A stretch of 64,000 nucleotides of DNA from Bog-473 sp963809715 (GCA_963809715.1 CAWEKO010000002.1:434001-498000), one strand, 5' to 3'; numbered from the stretch's first letter, positions 24,836 to 33,830 are shown. Program-made: numbers and translations. Notes: generated by a model not told the origin, from the letters alone.

Positions 24836-26152
24836 ATGCCCCTGCGCGTCCTGGACCTCCGCGGCACCCCGCCGCCCTACGAGGACGTGCTGCCGCGCCC
24901 GAACGCGCCGGGCGCCGACGTCCACGTCGCCGTGGCCGGGATTTTGGCCCAGGTCCGGGACGAGGGGGATGCCGCCGTCATCAGGCATACGGCCGCGTTC
25001 GACGGGGTCGACGTGGCCGCCGGCCTGCGGGTCGGACCGGAGGAGATCAAGGAAGGGGCGGAACGGGTGCCCCCGGCCCTGCGCGGCGCGCTGGAGACGG
25101 CCTACGCGCGCATCGTCGCCTACCACGGTCACGAGGGCACACCTCCGGGGGATCACGTCGATGGTGGGGTCCGCGTGCGCCACCTCATCCGGCCGGTGAT
25201 CCGGGCCGGGATCTACGCGCCGGGCGGTCGGGCTCGCTACCCCTCCACGGTGCTCATGTGCGCGGCCCCGGCTCGGGTGGCGGGGGTCGGTGCCCTGGCC
25301 CTGTGCGTCCCACCGGCTTCTGACGGCCGGGTGGACGACGCCACGCTGTGCGCGGCACACGTCGCCGGGATCGACGAGGTGTACCGCATCGGCGGGGCCC
25401 AGGCCATCGGCGCCCTGGCCTACGGCACGGCGTCGGTCCCCGCGGTCGACGTCATCGCGGGGCCCGGCAACGCGTACGTGGCGGAGGCCAAGCGGCAGGT
25501 CTCGGGTGTCGTCGGCGTGGCCTCGGCCTTCGCCGGTCCTTCGGAGATCGTGGTGGTCGCCGGACCGTCGGCCTCCCCCGCCTTCGCCGCCATCGACGTC
25601 GTGGTCCAGGCCGAGCACGGTCCCGACGGGCTGGCCTGGCTCGTCACCTGGAACGCCGACCTCCTCGAGGCCGTGGTGACCGAGATCGGCCGCATCGTCG
25701 ACGCCTCCGCCCGCAAGGCCGACCTGGAGTCCACACTGGCCACCTCGGGCATTGCCTGCCTGGTCGACGGACCGGACGAGGCCCTGGTCGTGGCCAACAC
25801 CATCGCGCCGGAGCACCTGCAGTTGATGGTGCCCGAGGAGACAGGCCTCGACATGCTCGACGGGGTGCAGAACGCCGGGGCGGTCTTCATCGGCGACTGG
25901 GCGCCGGCCAGCCTGGGCGACTACATCGCGGGTCCGAACCACGTGCTGCCCACCAATCGCACGGCGCGCTTCTCATCGGCGCTGCGCGCGGACGACTTCC
26001 GCAAGCATGTGCACGCCGTGACGGCGACGCCCGAAGCGATGCGGGCGCTCGGCCCGCTGGTGCGTGTGCTGGCCGAGACCGAGGGGCTCCCGGCCCACGC
26101 CGACTCGGTCCAGCGGCGCTTGGATGCCCTCGATCCGGAGGACCTGACGTGA
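24836..26152 (+). CDS. hisD: histidinol dehydrogenase
   Basis: 438 residues; oxidises histidinol to histidine in two NAD-dependent steps. Family blocks: IRAGIYAPGGRARYPSTVLM, IGGAQAIGALAYGT, DVIAGPGNAYVAEAKRQV, the zinc/catalytic VQAEHGPDG, TIAPEHLQL with the Glu-His catalytic pair, GDYIAGPNHVLPT, and the last zinc ligand in EGLPAHADSV. ATG at 24836 fits the leaderless -10. First gene of a long plus-strand run in which almost every junction overlaps by four bases. Confidence 0.95.
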   Translation: MPLRVLDLRGTPPPYEDVLPRPNAPGADVHVAVAGILAQVRDEGDAAVIRHTAAFDGVDVAAGLRVGPEEIKEGAERVPPALRGALETAYARIVAYHGHEGTPPGDHVDGGVRVRHLIRPVIRAGIYAPGGRARYPSTVLMCAAPARVAGVGALALCVPPASDGRVDDATLCAAHVAGIDEVYRIGGAQAIGALAYGTASVPAVDVIAGPGNAYVAEAKRQVSGVVGVASAFAGPSEIVVVAGPSASPAFAAIDVVVQAEHGPDGLAWLVTWNADLLEAVVTEIGRIVDASARKADLESTLATSGIACLVDGPDEALVVANTIAPEHLQLMVPEETGLDMLDGVQNAGAVFIGDWAPASLGDYIAGPNHVLPTNRTARFSSALRADDFRKHVHAVTATPEAMRALGPLVRVLAETEGLPAHADSVQRRLDALDPEDLT

Positions 26153-27213
26153 GCGCGGTGCCGCCGGTCCGGCCCGATCTCGACCTGGGGGAGGGCTACC
26201 ACTCGCCCCAGGTGGAGGCCGAGGTGCGCCTCAACACGAACGAGTCCCCCTTCGCCCCTCCCGACGAGTGGCGCCAAGAACTGCTTGACGCGCTGGCCGA
26301 CATCTCCTTCCACCGGTACCCGGACCGACCCGCCACCGAACTGCGCCGGGCCTTGGCCGACCTGCACGGGGTGACCCCAGAGGAGATCTTCTGCGCCAAC
26401 GGCTCGAACGAGGTGCTCCAGAGCCTGCTGCTCGCCTTTGGTGGGCCGGGTCGGCGCGCTCTCGTCTTCGAGCCCACCTACGCGCTGCATTCGCACATCT
26501 CGCGCGTCACCGGCACCGCCGTGGTCGAGGGCGGGCGCGACGACGACTTCGAGATCGATCCGAGCGATGCGCTGGCGCTGATCGGGTCGAGCGCACCCGA
26601 CGTGACCTTCCTCTGCTCGCCGAACAACCCCACCGGGCGGGCAGAGCCCCCGGCGACGGTGGAGGCGGTGGTGGCGGCGGCGCCCGGTCTGGTGGTCGTG
26701 GACGAGGCCTACGGGCAGTTCTCTCCTTGGAGCGCGCTGGCCCTGCGCGGTCCCGGCCAGCCCGGGCTCTCGGTGACGCGCACCTTCTCGAAGACGTGGG
26801 CCTTGGCGGGCGCCCGCCTGGGTTACCTGGTGGCCGACCCGGCCGTCGTCGTCGCCTGCGAGGCCGTGGTCCTGCCTTACCACCTGTCCGTGCAGACCCA
26901 ACTGGCCGGACTGTTGGCGCTGCGCCACGGGCCCGAGATGGAGGCGCGGGTGGCCGGCATCTCCGAGGAGCGGGGACGGGTGGCCGCGGCCTTGGCCGAC
27001 CTCCCCGTGGACAGTTGGCCCTCGGACGCGAACTTCATCCTGTTCCGGCCGCGCCAGCGCGACGCGGACGACGTCTGGCGCGCCCTGCTCGATCGTTCGG
27101 TCCTCATCCGCAACTGTGCGAGCTGGGACGGGCTCAAGGGTTGCCTGCGCGTCACCATCGGCACGCCGGAGGAGAATGAGCGCTTCCTGCACGCGTTGAA
27201 GGAGAGCCTGTGA
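26149..27213 (+). CDS. hisC: histidinol-phosphate aminotransferase
   Basis: 354 residues; PLP-dependent conversion of imidazole acetol phosphate to histidinol phosphate. VRLNTNESPFAPP, FHRYPD, ANGSNEVLQSLL, FLCSPNNPTGR, VVVDEAYGQF and the Schiff-base Lys215 in TFSKTWALAGARLGY mark a class I/II aminotransferase of the HisC type. The GTG at 26149 overlaps the hisD stop (GTGA). The N-terminus is slightly shorter than in some relatives. Confidence 0.94.
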   Translation: MSAVPPVRPDLDLGEGYHSPQVEAEVRLNTNESPFAPPDEWRQELLDALADISFHRYPDRPATELRRALADLHGVTPEEIFCANGSNEVLQSLLLAFGGPGRRALVFEPTYALHSHISRVTGTAVVEGGRDDDFEIDPSDALALIGSSAPDVTFLCSPNNPTGRAEPPATVEAVVAAAPGLVVVDEAYGQFSPWSALALRGPGQPGLSVTRTFSKTWALAGARLGYLVADPAVVVACEAVVLPYHLSVQTQLAGLLALRHGPEMEARVAGISEERGRVAAALADLPVDSWPSDANFILFRPRQRDADDVWRALLDRSVLIRNCASWDGLKGCLRVTIGTPEENERFLHALKESL

Positions 27214-27806
27214 CCAGTCGCCGTGCCAGCAAGGACCGCGCCACCAAGGAGACGACGATCGCCATCGCGCTCGATCTCGACGGGTCGGGCCAGACCGAGG
27301 TCTCGACGGGGCTGCCGTTCTTCGACCACATGCTCGAGCAACTGGGCAAGCACGGCTCCTTCGACCTCGCGGTCAAGGCCGACGGCGACCTGCACATCGA
27401 CGCCCACCACACGGTGGAGGACGTCGGCATCGTGCTCGGCGGTTGCCTGGCCGAGGCACTCGGCGACAAGGCGGGGATCCGTCGCTTCGCCTCCATGCTC
27501 CTGCCGCTCGACGAGGCGCTCGTGGCCGTGGCGCTGGACATCTCGGGCCGGCCCTACCTGGCCTACGGCCTCGACTTCGCTCCGGATACCCCGGGCCTGG
27601 GCGCGCCACCGTTCGACCCCCAGCTGGCCGAGGAGTTCTGGCGAGCCTTCGTGACGGCGGCCAACATCACGCTGCACGTACGGCGGGTCGAGGGGAAGAA
27701 CACCCACCACACGCTCGAGGCCAGCTTCAAAGGAGTCGCCCGCTGCCTGCGCGACGCGGTGCGTGTCGAGGGGGGTGGCATTCCCTCGACCAAGGGGAGC
27801 CTGTGA
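27210..27806 (+). CDS. hisB: imidazoleglycerol-phosphate dehydratase
   Basis: 198 residues, the single-domain dehydratase without the phosphatase half found in enterobacteria. The internal duplication is visible through its metal sites: FDHMLEQLGKHG and DAHHTVEDVGI in the first half, RPYLAYGL and NTHHTLEASFKGVA in the second. GTG start overlaps hisC by four bases. The histidinol-phosphate phosphatase needed later (HisN type) is not in this window. Confidence 0.95.
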   Translation: MTSRRASKDRATKETTIAIALDLDGSGQTEVSTGLPFFDHMLEQLGKHGSFDLAVKADGDLHIDAHHTVEDVGIVLGGCLAEALGDKAGIRRFASMLLPLDEALVAVALDISGRPYLAYGLDFAPDTPGLGAPPFDPQLAEEFWRAFVTAANITLHVRRVEGKNTHHTLEASFKGVARCLRDAVRVEGGGIPSTKGSL

Positions 27807-28420
27807 GCGGACCGCGCGTGGCAGTCCTCGACTACGGCATCGGCAACCTGCGCTCGGCTGAGAAGGCGCTCCAGCACGTGGGCGCGGCGGCCCGGCTCGT
27901 CACCGAGGTCGGCGACGTCGAGGCGGCCGACGCCGTGGTGCTGCCGGGAGTGGGTGCCTTCGGTGCCTGCGCCCAGGCGCTGCGCGACAGCGGGCTCGAG
28001 GCACCGGCCCGCGACGCCATCGCGGCCGGCGTTCCGTTCTTCGGTGTGTGCGTCGGTTTTCAGCTGCTCTACGAGTCCTCGGTGGAGAGTCCGGGCGCCA
28101 CGGGCCTCGGAGTGTTCTCCGGCGCGGTCACGTCGTTGCCGGCAGGAGTGAAGCATCCGCAGATGCAGTGGAACGTGCTGGAGCGCGCCGGGACCGTCGT
28201 GCCCGCCCTGCTCGAAGGACTGGGCCCACGGCCCTGGGTCTACTTCGTCCACTCGTTCGCGCCGCCGGTCGGTGCGGAGACCGTCGCCGTGTGCGACTAC
28301 GGCGGACGGGTGGCGGCCATGGCGAACCGCGGCGCGCTCTGGGGTGCCCAGTTCCACCCCGAGAAGTCGGGCACGGCGGGCCTGGCCTTGTTGGCGAACT
28401 TCGTGGCCCAGGCGGCGTGA
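27803..28420 (+). CDS. hisH: imidazole glycerol phosphate synthase, glutaminase subunit
   Basis: 205 residues; class I glutaminase that supplies ammonia to HisF. Catalytic Cys83 in FFGVCVGFQLLY, His185 and Glu187 in AQFHPEKSG. VAVLDYGIGNLRSAEKAL is the usual N-terminus. Starts with GTG overlapping hisB. The motif around the Cys is GVCVGFQ rather than the common GICLGMQ, a conservative change. Confidence 0.95.
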   Translation: MSGPRVAVLDYGIGNLRSAEKALQHVGAAARLVTEVGDVEAADAVVLPGVGAFGACAQALRDSGLEAPARDAIAAGVPFFGVCVGFQLLYESSVESPGATGLGVFSGAVTSLPAGVKHPQMQWNVLERAGTVVPALLEGLGPRPWVYFVHSFAPPVGAETVAVCDYGGRVAAMANRGALWGAQFHPEKSGTAGLALLANFVAQAA

Positions 28421-29178
28421 TGGAACTCATGCCGGCGATCGACCTCCGCGGGGGCGAGGCCGTGCGACTGACCCAGGGCGACTTCGACCGGGAGGCGCGC
28501 TACGGCGACCCGTTGGCGCTGGCCGCCCGCTACGTCGGCGCCGGCGCGACCTGGATTCACGTGGTCGACCTCGACGCGGCGCGCACCGGTGTGTCCCATG
28601 AGCGCGGCACGCTGAGCCGGATCGTGGAGCTGGCCTCTGCGGCCGGCGTGCGGGTGCAGACGGGCGGCGGCATCCGTTCCGAGGAGACCGCAGCCGACCT
28701 CCTCGCATCGGGAGTGACCAGGGTCGTGCTGGGCACGGCCGCACTCGAGGAGCCCGACCTGGCCGCGCGCTGCGCAAGGCGCTGGCCCGGGCGGGTGGCC
28801 GTTGGCCTGGACTACCGGACAGGCGACGACGGGGTGGCCGAGGCGCTGGGCCACGGTTGGAGGCAGGGTTCGGGCCAGGCGGTGACCGAGCTGCTCAAGC
28901 TGTGGGGCGACGAACCCATCGGGGCCGTCGTGGCCACGGCGGTGGCCCGCGACGGGATGCTCGAGGGGCCCGACCTGCCCGGGCTGGCCGCGCTCCTGGC
29001 CGAGACGGCGCTGCCCCTCGTGGCTTCCGGTGGCGTGGCCGCATTGGCGGACTTGGGCGCATTGGCGGATCTGGTGGCGCACGGGCGCCGGGTGGCCGGG
29101 GCCATCGTCGGCAAGGCCATCGTCGACGGCCGCTTCAGCGTCGAGGAGGGAGTGGCCGCATGCGCAGCATCCGGCTGA
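28420..29178 (+). CDS. hisA: ProFAR isomerase HisA
   Basis: 252 residues, TIM barrel; isomerises ProFAR to PRFAR. MELMPAIDLRGG places the general base at Asp8, and VGLDYR holds the partner Asp. The ATG shares one base with the hisH stop (TGATG); an adjacent upstream GTG would add one residue. In many actinobacteria this enzyme (PriA) also does the TrpF reaction, but a separate trpF is present at 34717, so dual function need not apply. Confidence 0.94.
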   Translation: MELMPAIDLRGGEAVRLTQGDFDREARYGDPLALAARYVGAGATWIHVVDLDAARTGVSHERGTLSRIVELASAAGVRVQTGGGIRSEETAADLLASGVTRVVLGTAALEEPDLAARCARRWPGRVAVGLDYRTGDDGVAEALGHGWRQGSGQAVTELLKLWGDEPIGAVVATAVARDGMLEGPDLPGLAALLAETALPLVASGGVAALADLGALADLVAHGRRVAGAIVGKAIVDGRFSVEEGVAACAASG

Positions 29179-29924
29179 TCCCCTGCCTCGACGTGACCGG
29201 GGGACGGGTGGTCAAGGGCGTGCGCTTCGTCGATCTGACCGACGAAGGTGACCCGGTCGAGTTGGCGTCGCGCTACGACGCCGAGGGAGCGGACGAGGTG
29301 ACCTTCCTCGACATCACGGCGTCCTCGGACGGCCGGGACACCATGGTCTCGGTCGTCGCCCGCACGGCCGAGCAAGTCTTCATCCCCTTGACGGTGGGGG
29401 GTGGCGTGCGCAGCGCGGACGACGCTCGCCTGCTCCTGCGGGCGGGGGCGGACAAGGTGGGTGTGAACACGGCGGCCGTCGAGCGCCCGCTCCTGGTGCG
29501 CGACATCGCGGACGAGTTCGGGGGCCAGTGCGCGGTGGTGGCCATCGATGCCCGCCGGCGACCGGGCGGGCCCGGATGGGAGGTGCACACGCACGGCGGG
29601 CGGACCCCGACAGGCAAGGATGTGGTGGGTTGGGCGGTCGAGTGCGGGGCGAACGGGGCGGGGGAGATCCTCCTGACCTCTATGGACCGTGACGGGACCA
29701 GGGACGGTTTCGACCTGGCCCTGATCCGGGCGGTCGTCGACGCGGTGGACGTCCCCGTCATCGCCTCGGGGGGAGTCGGCCGGCTCCAAGACCTGGTGGA
29801 CGGAGCGGTCGACGGCGGGGCCGACGCGGTCCTGGCCGCATCGATCTTCCACCGGCGGGAGTTCACCATTGGCGAGGCCAAGGCCTACATGGTCGAGCAC
29901 GGCGTCACGGTACGTCCCGTCTGA
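29160..29924 (+). CDS. hisF: imidazole glycerol phosphate synthase, cyclase subunit
   Basis: 254 residues, TIM barrel partner of HisH. Catalytic Asp11 in LIPCLDVTGGRVVKGV and the second Asp in VVAIDARRR; also GGGVRSADDARLLLRAGADKV and ITSMDRDGT-like block LLTSMDRDGTRDGFD. The ATG at 29160 overlaps the end of hisA by 19 bases. Neighbouring hisH supplies the other half of the enzyme. Confidence 0.95.
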   Translation: MRSIRLIPCLDVTGGRVVKGVRFVDLTDEGDPVELASRYDAEGADEVTFLDITASSDGRDTMVSVVARTAEQVFIPLTVGGGVRSADDARLLLRAGADKVGVNTAAVERPLLVRDIADEFGGQCAVVAIDARRRPGGPGWEVHTHGGRTPTGKDVVGWAVECGANGAGEILLTSMDRDGTRDGFDLALIRAVVDAVDVPVIASGGVGRLQDLVDGAVDGGADAVLAASIFHRREFTIGEAKAYMVEHGVTVRPV

Positions 29925-29947
29925 CCTGGAACGACGCCTTGGTGCGG

Positions 29948-29953
29948 TACCGT
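29948..29953 (+). promoter_or_regulatory. -10 candidate before the GroES-like gene
   Basis: TACCGT ends six bases before the GTG at 29960 and could provide an internal leaderless promoter for the GroES-like, hisI, trpE part of the run. Confidence 0.4.
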
Positions 29954-29959
29954 GAGAGG

Positions 29960-30319
29960 GTGCCCACATCGACGAGGAAGAACGGAGCGAGCGAGGCCGC
30001 GGCGGATGACAAGCAGCCGATCTCGGTGCTCTTCGACCGGGTCATGGTGCAGATCTCCCCCACGGACGGCGAGCGTCGGTCCCGTGCGGGCATCCTGATC
30101 CCGGCCACCGCCCAGATCAGCCGCCGCCTGACCTGGGCCGAGGCGGTCGCCGTGGGTCCTCACGTGCGCACCGTCAAGATCGGTGACACCGTCCTGTTCA
30201 ACCCCGAGGACCGGTTCGAGGTCGAGGTGCACGGCGAGGAGTACGTGATTCTGCGCGAGCGCGACATCCACGCCATCGCCTCGCCCCGCAACGACAGCGG
30301 CACAGGTCTCTACCTTTGA
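29960..30319 (+). CDS. GroES-like (Cpn10-fold) protein, orphan
   Basis: 119 residues. After a charged, Ala-rich N-terminal tail of ~20 residues the Cpn10 core is clear: LFDRVMVQI, RRSRAGILIPATAQ, EAVAVGPHVRTVKIGDTVLFNPEDRFEV-type segments (about residues 60-90) and YVILRERDIHAI, with a C-terminal GTGLYL. It lacks a neighbouring groEL and diverges from canonical GroES in the mobile loop. I recall similar stand-alone proteins in other actinobacteria. Earlier in-frame TTG (29939) and GTG (29942) exist; 29960 is chosen for its spacing to TACCGT. Its role between hisF and hisI is unknown. Confidence 0.75.
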   Translation: MPTSTRKNGASEAAADDKQPISVLFDRVMVQISPTDGERRSRAGILIPATAQISRRLTWAEAVAVGPHVRTVKIGDTVLFNPEDRFEVEVHGEEYVILRERDIHAIASPRNDSGTGLYL

Positions 30320-30705
30320 GCGCCGTGCCCGAGGGGGTGCCGCTCCGCGCCGACGAGGCGCTGGTGGCCGAGGTCGACTTCGCCAAGGGCGACGGCCTGG
30401 TGCCCGCCATCGTGCAGGACGCCGGCGACGGCACCGTCCTGACCGTGGCGTACATGGACGCGGAGGCGCTGCGTCGGACCCTGGCCACGGGTCGTTCATG
30501 GTTCTACAGTCGCAGCCGCCAGGAGTACTGGCAGAAGGGCGAGACCTCGGGAGACCGGCAGTACGTGCGCCAGGTGCGCATGGACTGCGACGGCGACGCG
30601 CTCGTCGTGCTGGTGGACCAGCACGGCCACGGCGCCTGCCACACGGGCGAGCGCACCTGCTTCTACCGAACCATCGGCAGCGGTCCGGGCGTGCCGGTGC
30701 CGTGA
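30316..30705 (+). CDS. hisI: phosphoribosyl-AMP cyclohydrolase
   Basis: 129 residues; opens the adenine ring in the third step of histidine synthesis. VLTVAYMDAEALRRTL, SWFYSRSRQEYWQKGETSG and DCDGDALVVLVDQ followed by Cys residues in GACHTGERTCFYR (zinc site) are all present. There is no fused HisE domain, so the pyrophosphohydrolase must be elsewhere. TTG at 30316 overlaps the previous stop (TTGA); GTG at 30325 is an alternative. Confidence 0.93.
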   Translation: MSAVPEGVPLRADEALVAEVDFAKGDGLVPAIVQDAGDGTVLTVAYMDAEALRRTLATGRSWFYSRSRQEYWQKGETSGDRQYVRQVRMDCDGDALVVLVDQHGHGACHTGERTCFYRTIGSGPGVPVP

Positions 30706-30712
30706 GCTGCCG

Positions 30713-32254
30713 ATGAGCGGTCGCGACGTCCTCGATTTCAGGCCTGATCCGGGCGAGTTCGCCGCCCTGGCCAAGGAGCACGAGATCGTGCCCGTCTGGT
30801 GTGAGGTGGTGGCGGACACGCTCACGCCGGTCGCCTGTTTCGCCAACGTCGTGGCGGAGGGCGAAGGTTTCCTCTTCGAATCGGTGGAAGGAGGCGAGCG
30901 CTGGGGCCGTTACTCGTTCGTGGGGCGCCAGCCGCTGGCCACCCTGACCGCCCGGGGTCGCCGTGTCGAGACCACCGGCCAGCTGGACCTGTCCCCGTCC
31001 GACGACGGCATCCTCGCCGCCGTCGAGGAACTGGTGACCAGGTTCGAATCGCCGAGCCTGAACGGCCTGCCGCCCCTGCACGGAGGCCTCGTCGGCTACC
31101 TGGGCTACGACGTCGTGCGCGAGGTGGAGCGTCTGCCGCACCCGCCGGCGGACGACCTGGGTCATCCCGACGCGGCGCTCGTCGTGATCGGGCAGTTCTG
31201 CGCCTTCGACCATTGGCGCCAACGCATCGTCCTGGTGGACAACGTGGTGGTGCCCCCAGGGTCCGGTGGCGTACCCGATCCGGCCCAGGTGTCCGAGGCG
31301 TACGAGGGTGCGTGCGCCCGCCTGCGCCAGCTGGCGGCGGACTGCGCGCGCTCGCGGTCCGGTGAGATGGTGGCGGCGCCGCCGGCCGGACTCGAGAAGG
31401 CGGCGGCTGAGCGGACGATGACGCCCGGTGAGTACATGGCGTCGATCGATGCGGCCAAGGAACACATCCGGGCCGGTGACATCTTCCAGGTGGTGCTCTC
31501 GCAGCGCTACGACCTGATGCTCGAGGCCGATCCGTTCGACGTCTACCGCTCCCTGCGCCTGCTCAACCCGAGCCCCTACCTCTACTTCCTCCGCTTCCCG
31601 GAGGTGACGGTGGTCGGGGCGTCTCCCGAGCCGATGGTGCGCCTGCGCGACAAGGTCGTGATCTCGCGTCCGATCGCCGGCTCGCGTCCCCGCGGGGAGA
31701 ACGAACAGCACGACCGCTTGCTCGAGGGCGAGCTGGCCGAAGACCCCAAGGAGCTGGCCGAGCACATCATGCTGGTCGACCTGGCCCGCAACGATGTCGG
31801 GCGGGTCGTGCGCTTCGGGACCGAGAAGGTGGACGAGCTCATGACGATCGAGCGTTACAGCCACATCATGCACATCACGTCGCAGGTGTCGGGTGAACTC
31901 TCGGAAGGCAAGGGGCCCATCGACGTGCTGAGGGCCACCCTCCCGGCCGGCACCCTCTCCGGTGCACCCAAGGTGCGCGCCATGGAGATCATCGACGAGC
32001 TCGAGCCGACCAAGCGCTGCGTCTATGGCGGTGTCGTCGGCTATATCGACTTCTCGGGAAACCTGGACACGGCGATCGCCATCCGGACCATGGTCGTGAC
32101 CCCGGACGGCCGGGCCAGCGTGCAGGCCGGCGCGGGCATCGTGGCCGACAGCGACCCGCGGTCCGAGGACGAAGAGTGCGCGCACAAGGCAGGGGCGTTG
32201 CTGGTGGCCGTCACCGCAGCGCGCCGCATGAGCGCGGCACGGGTGACGCAGTGA
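30713..32254 (+). CDS. trpE: anthranilate synthase component I
   Basis: 513 residues; makes anthranilate from chorismate with ammonia from TrpG. The tryptophan-binding region has FLFESVEGGERWGRYSF. The chorismate domain has GDIFQVVLSQRY, VVGASPEPMVRL, RPIAGSRPRG, EHIMLVDLARNDVGRV, GAPKVRAMEII and QAGAGIVADSDP. trpG is not adjacent and not in the window. Seven bases after hisI, so probably in the same transcript, as in mycobacteria where hisI also precedes trpE. Confidence 0.95.
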   Translation: MSGRDVLDFRPDPGEFAALAKEHEIVPVWCEVVADTLTPVACFANVVAEGEGFLFESVEGGERWGRYSFVGRQPLATLTARGRRVETTGQLDLSPSDDGILAAVEELVTRFESPSLNGLPPLHGGLVGYLGYDVVREVERLPHPPADDLGHPDAALVVIGQFCAFDHWRQRIVLVDNVVVPPGSGGVPDPAQVSEAYEGACARLRQLAADCARSRSGEMVAAPPAGLEKAAAERTMTPGEYMASIDAAKEHIRAGDIFQVVLSQRYDLMLEADPFDVYRSLRLLNPSPYLYFLRFPEVTVVGASPEPMVRLRDKVVISRPIAGSRPRGENEQHDRLLEGELAEDPKELAEHIMLVDLARNDVGRVVRFGTEKVDELMTIERYSHIMHITSQVSGELSEGKGPIDVLRATLPAGTLSGAPKVRAMEIIDELEPTKRCVYGGVVGYIDFSGNLDTAIAIRTMVVTPDGRASVQAGAGIVADSDPRSEDEECAHKAGALLVAVTAARRMSAARVTQ

Positions 32255-33216
32255 TCGACGTCGAGACCGAGGCGCTGCGTCGCGGCGCCGGCGCCTACCG
32301 AACCGTGCGCGACGTGCTGGCCGTGCGGGGGCCGGACGCCGACATGTACCTGCAGGGACAGCTCAGCCAGGACCTCGGCTCGCTCGCCGTGGGGTCATCG
32401 GCTGACTCGCTGCTCCTCGAACCCGACGGGAAACTCTCGGCCTTGCTCCGGGTCACCCGGACCGACGGACATGGATTCGTGCTCGACGTGGACGCTGGCT
32501 ACGGCGAGACGGTGGCGGCGCGCTTGCGCCGCTTCCTGCTCCGGTCCAAGGTCGAGCTCGAACCGCTCGACTGGCGCTGCCTCTCGCTCCGCGGGCCGGC
32601 GGTGCCCGAGGCGGCCTCCACCCTGTTGGGAGCCCTGACCGAGCGTGGTGTGCTGGCGCTGCCCTTCGAGTGGAACGGGTGGACGGGTGTGGACCTGCTC
32701 GGTCCGGCCGACGTCGTGCTCGGCCCGGACGAGCTCCCTGCCGGCCTGGTGCGCTGCGGCGCCGACGCGGTCGAAGCGTGCCGGATCGTGGCGGGGATGC
32801 CGGCCATGGGCACCGAGCTCACGGCCAAGACGATCCCAGCCGAAACCGGCCTCGTGGAGCGTACAGTCAGCTTCACGAAGGGGTGCTACACCGGCCAGGA
32901 GCTGGTGGCCCGGATCGACGCGCGTGGCTCCAACGTGCCCCGCCGCCTGGTCGGACTGGTCACGCCGGCCGATGACGAGCCGTTGATCCGCGGCATGACC
33001 CTGCACGCCGGGGAACCCCCGGAAGGCGACGGTGCCGCTGACGACAAGGTGGTGGGCACGGTGACGTCCGCTGCCCAGAGCAGCGAGCTGGGTGGCTGGG
33101 TCGGACTCGGCTACCTCCACCGCAGCGTCGAAGCGCCCGGTCCGATCCGGCTACGGACCGGCGACGGCATCGGCACGTCCCGTCGGGCCCGCGTCGCCCT
33201 CTTGCCACTGGCCTGA
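32251..33216 (+). CDS. ygfZ: YgfZ/GcvT-like folate-binding protein
   Basis: 321 residues. The YgfZ signature KGCYTGQELVARIDARG is intact, with the folate-fold N-terminal half (VRGPDADMYLQGQLSQDL) and C-terminal barrel. Family members help repair or assemble certain iron-sulfur enzymes with tetrahydrofolate. GTG at 32251 overlaps the trpE stop (GTGA). Its place inside the trp run is unusual; none of the Trp enzymes encoded here carries an Fe-S cluster. Confidence 0.88.
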   Translation: MIDVETEALRRGAGAYRTVRDVLAVRGPDADMYLQGQLSQDLGSLAVGSSADSLLLEPDGKLSALLRVTRTDGHGFVLDVDAGYGETVAARLRRFLLRSKVELEPLDWRCLSLRGPAVPEAASTLLGALTERGVLALPFEWNGWTGVDLLGPADVVLGPDELPAGLVRCGADAVEACRIVAGMPAMGTELTAKTIPAETGLVERTVSFTKGCYTGQELVARIDARGSNVPRRLVGLVTPADDEPLIRGMTLHAGEPPEGDGAADDKVVGTVTSAAQSSELGGWVGLGYLHRSVEAPGPIRLRTGDGIGTSRRARVALLPLA

Positions 33217-33222
33217 AGAACC

Positions 33223-33636
33223 ATGACGACGCGAGCGCCTGCCGGTTGGGGGAGAGCGGCGCTGCTGGTCGGCGGGGTGGCCTACGCCCTGGGCGCGGCG
33301 GCCACCACGCCCTTCTCCTTGGCGGCCAACGTGATGACGGGGATCCCCATCGTCCTGCTGGGCGCGTTGGCCGTCGCCCGCTGGCCGCTGCACCCTCAGC
33401 CTGTTCGCCCCCCGGGACGGCACCCCTTCCGCGACTGGATCATCCTCGGAGTGGCGATGCTCGTATGGGAGGTCGCGGTGTACGCGGCGCGGGGGAGCCG
33501 AGCCGACCATCCGACCCTGAGCTCCATGGTCGACGCGGTGGACCGCTACTACGTGCTCAAGTTCGCGCTCTTCTTCGGCTGGCTCTGCGTCTGCGCCTTC
33601 GTGGTGCGTGCCGGCACGGCCCAGAGCGACGCGTGA
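33223..33636 (+). CDS. small four-helix membrane protein
   Basis: 137 residues with hydrophobic segments at about 12-28, 34-52, 70-88 and 108-130, and a Pro-rich loop between the second and third. No catalytic motif. It sits where mycobacteria have a tryptophan-operon membrane protein (between trpE and trpC), but I cannot see sequence similarity to it. ATG start six bases after ygfZ; the stop overlaps the next GTG. Confidence 0.72.
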   Translation: MTTRAPAGWGRAALLVGGVAYALGAAATTPFSLAANVMTGIPIVLLGALAVARWPLHPQPVRPPGRHPFRDWIILGVAMLVWEVAVYAARGSRADHPTLSSMVDAVDRYYVLKFALFFGWLCVCAFVVRAGTAQSDA

Positions 33637-33830
33637 GCTCGGCCGGCTTCTATGCGGTGTGGGCGGCGCTCGGGGCGGCCGTACTCGTTCTGTGGGCGCT
33701 CTCGTACCGCCGAAGTTCGGGGCTGGCCCGGCCGTCCGACGTCGTCCGCCGTTTGGCGACCGGACCGATCGCACGCATCGTGCTGGTCCTCGTGGTGATG
33801 TTCGCCGGCTGGCATTTCTTCGCCCGTTGA
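33633..33830 (+). CDS. very small two-helix membrane protein, DUF6186-like
   Basis: 65 residues: helix FYAVWAALGAAVLVLWALSY, a basic loop (RRSSGLARPSDVVRRL), then helix IARIVLVLVVMFAGWHFFAR. Size, loop and the GWHFFAR end resemble the actinobacterial DUF6186 family as I remember it. Overlaps the preceding gene (GTGA), which suggests the two membrane proteins work together. Confidence 0.65.
   Translation: MSSAGFYAVWAALGAAVLVLWALSYRRSSGLARPSDVVRRLATGPIARIVLVLVVMFAGWHFFAR

Noticed and set aside
29885..32185. A 766-codon open frame on the minus strand opposite hisF, hisI and trpE
   Set aside because: It mirrors third-position GC of strongly supported plus-strand genes and has no recognisable domain or ribosome site.
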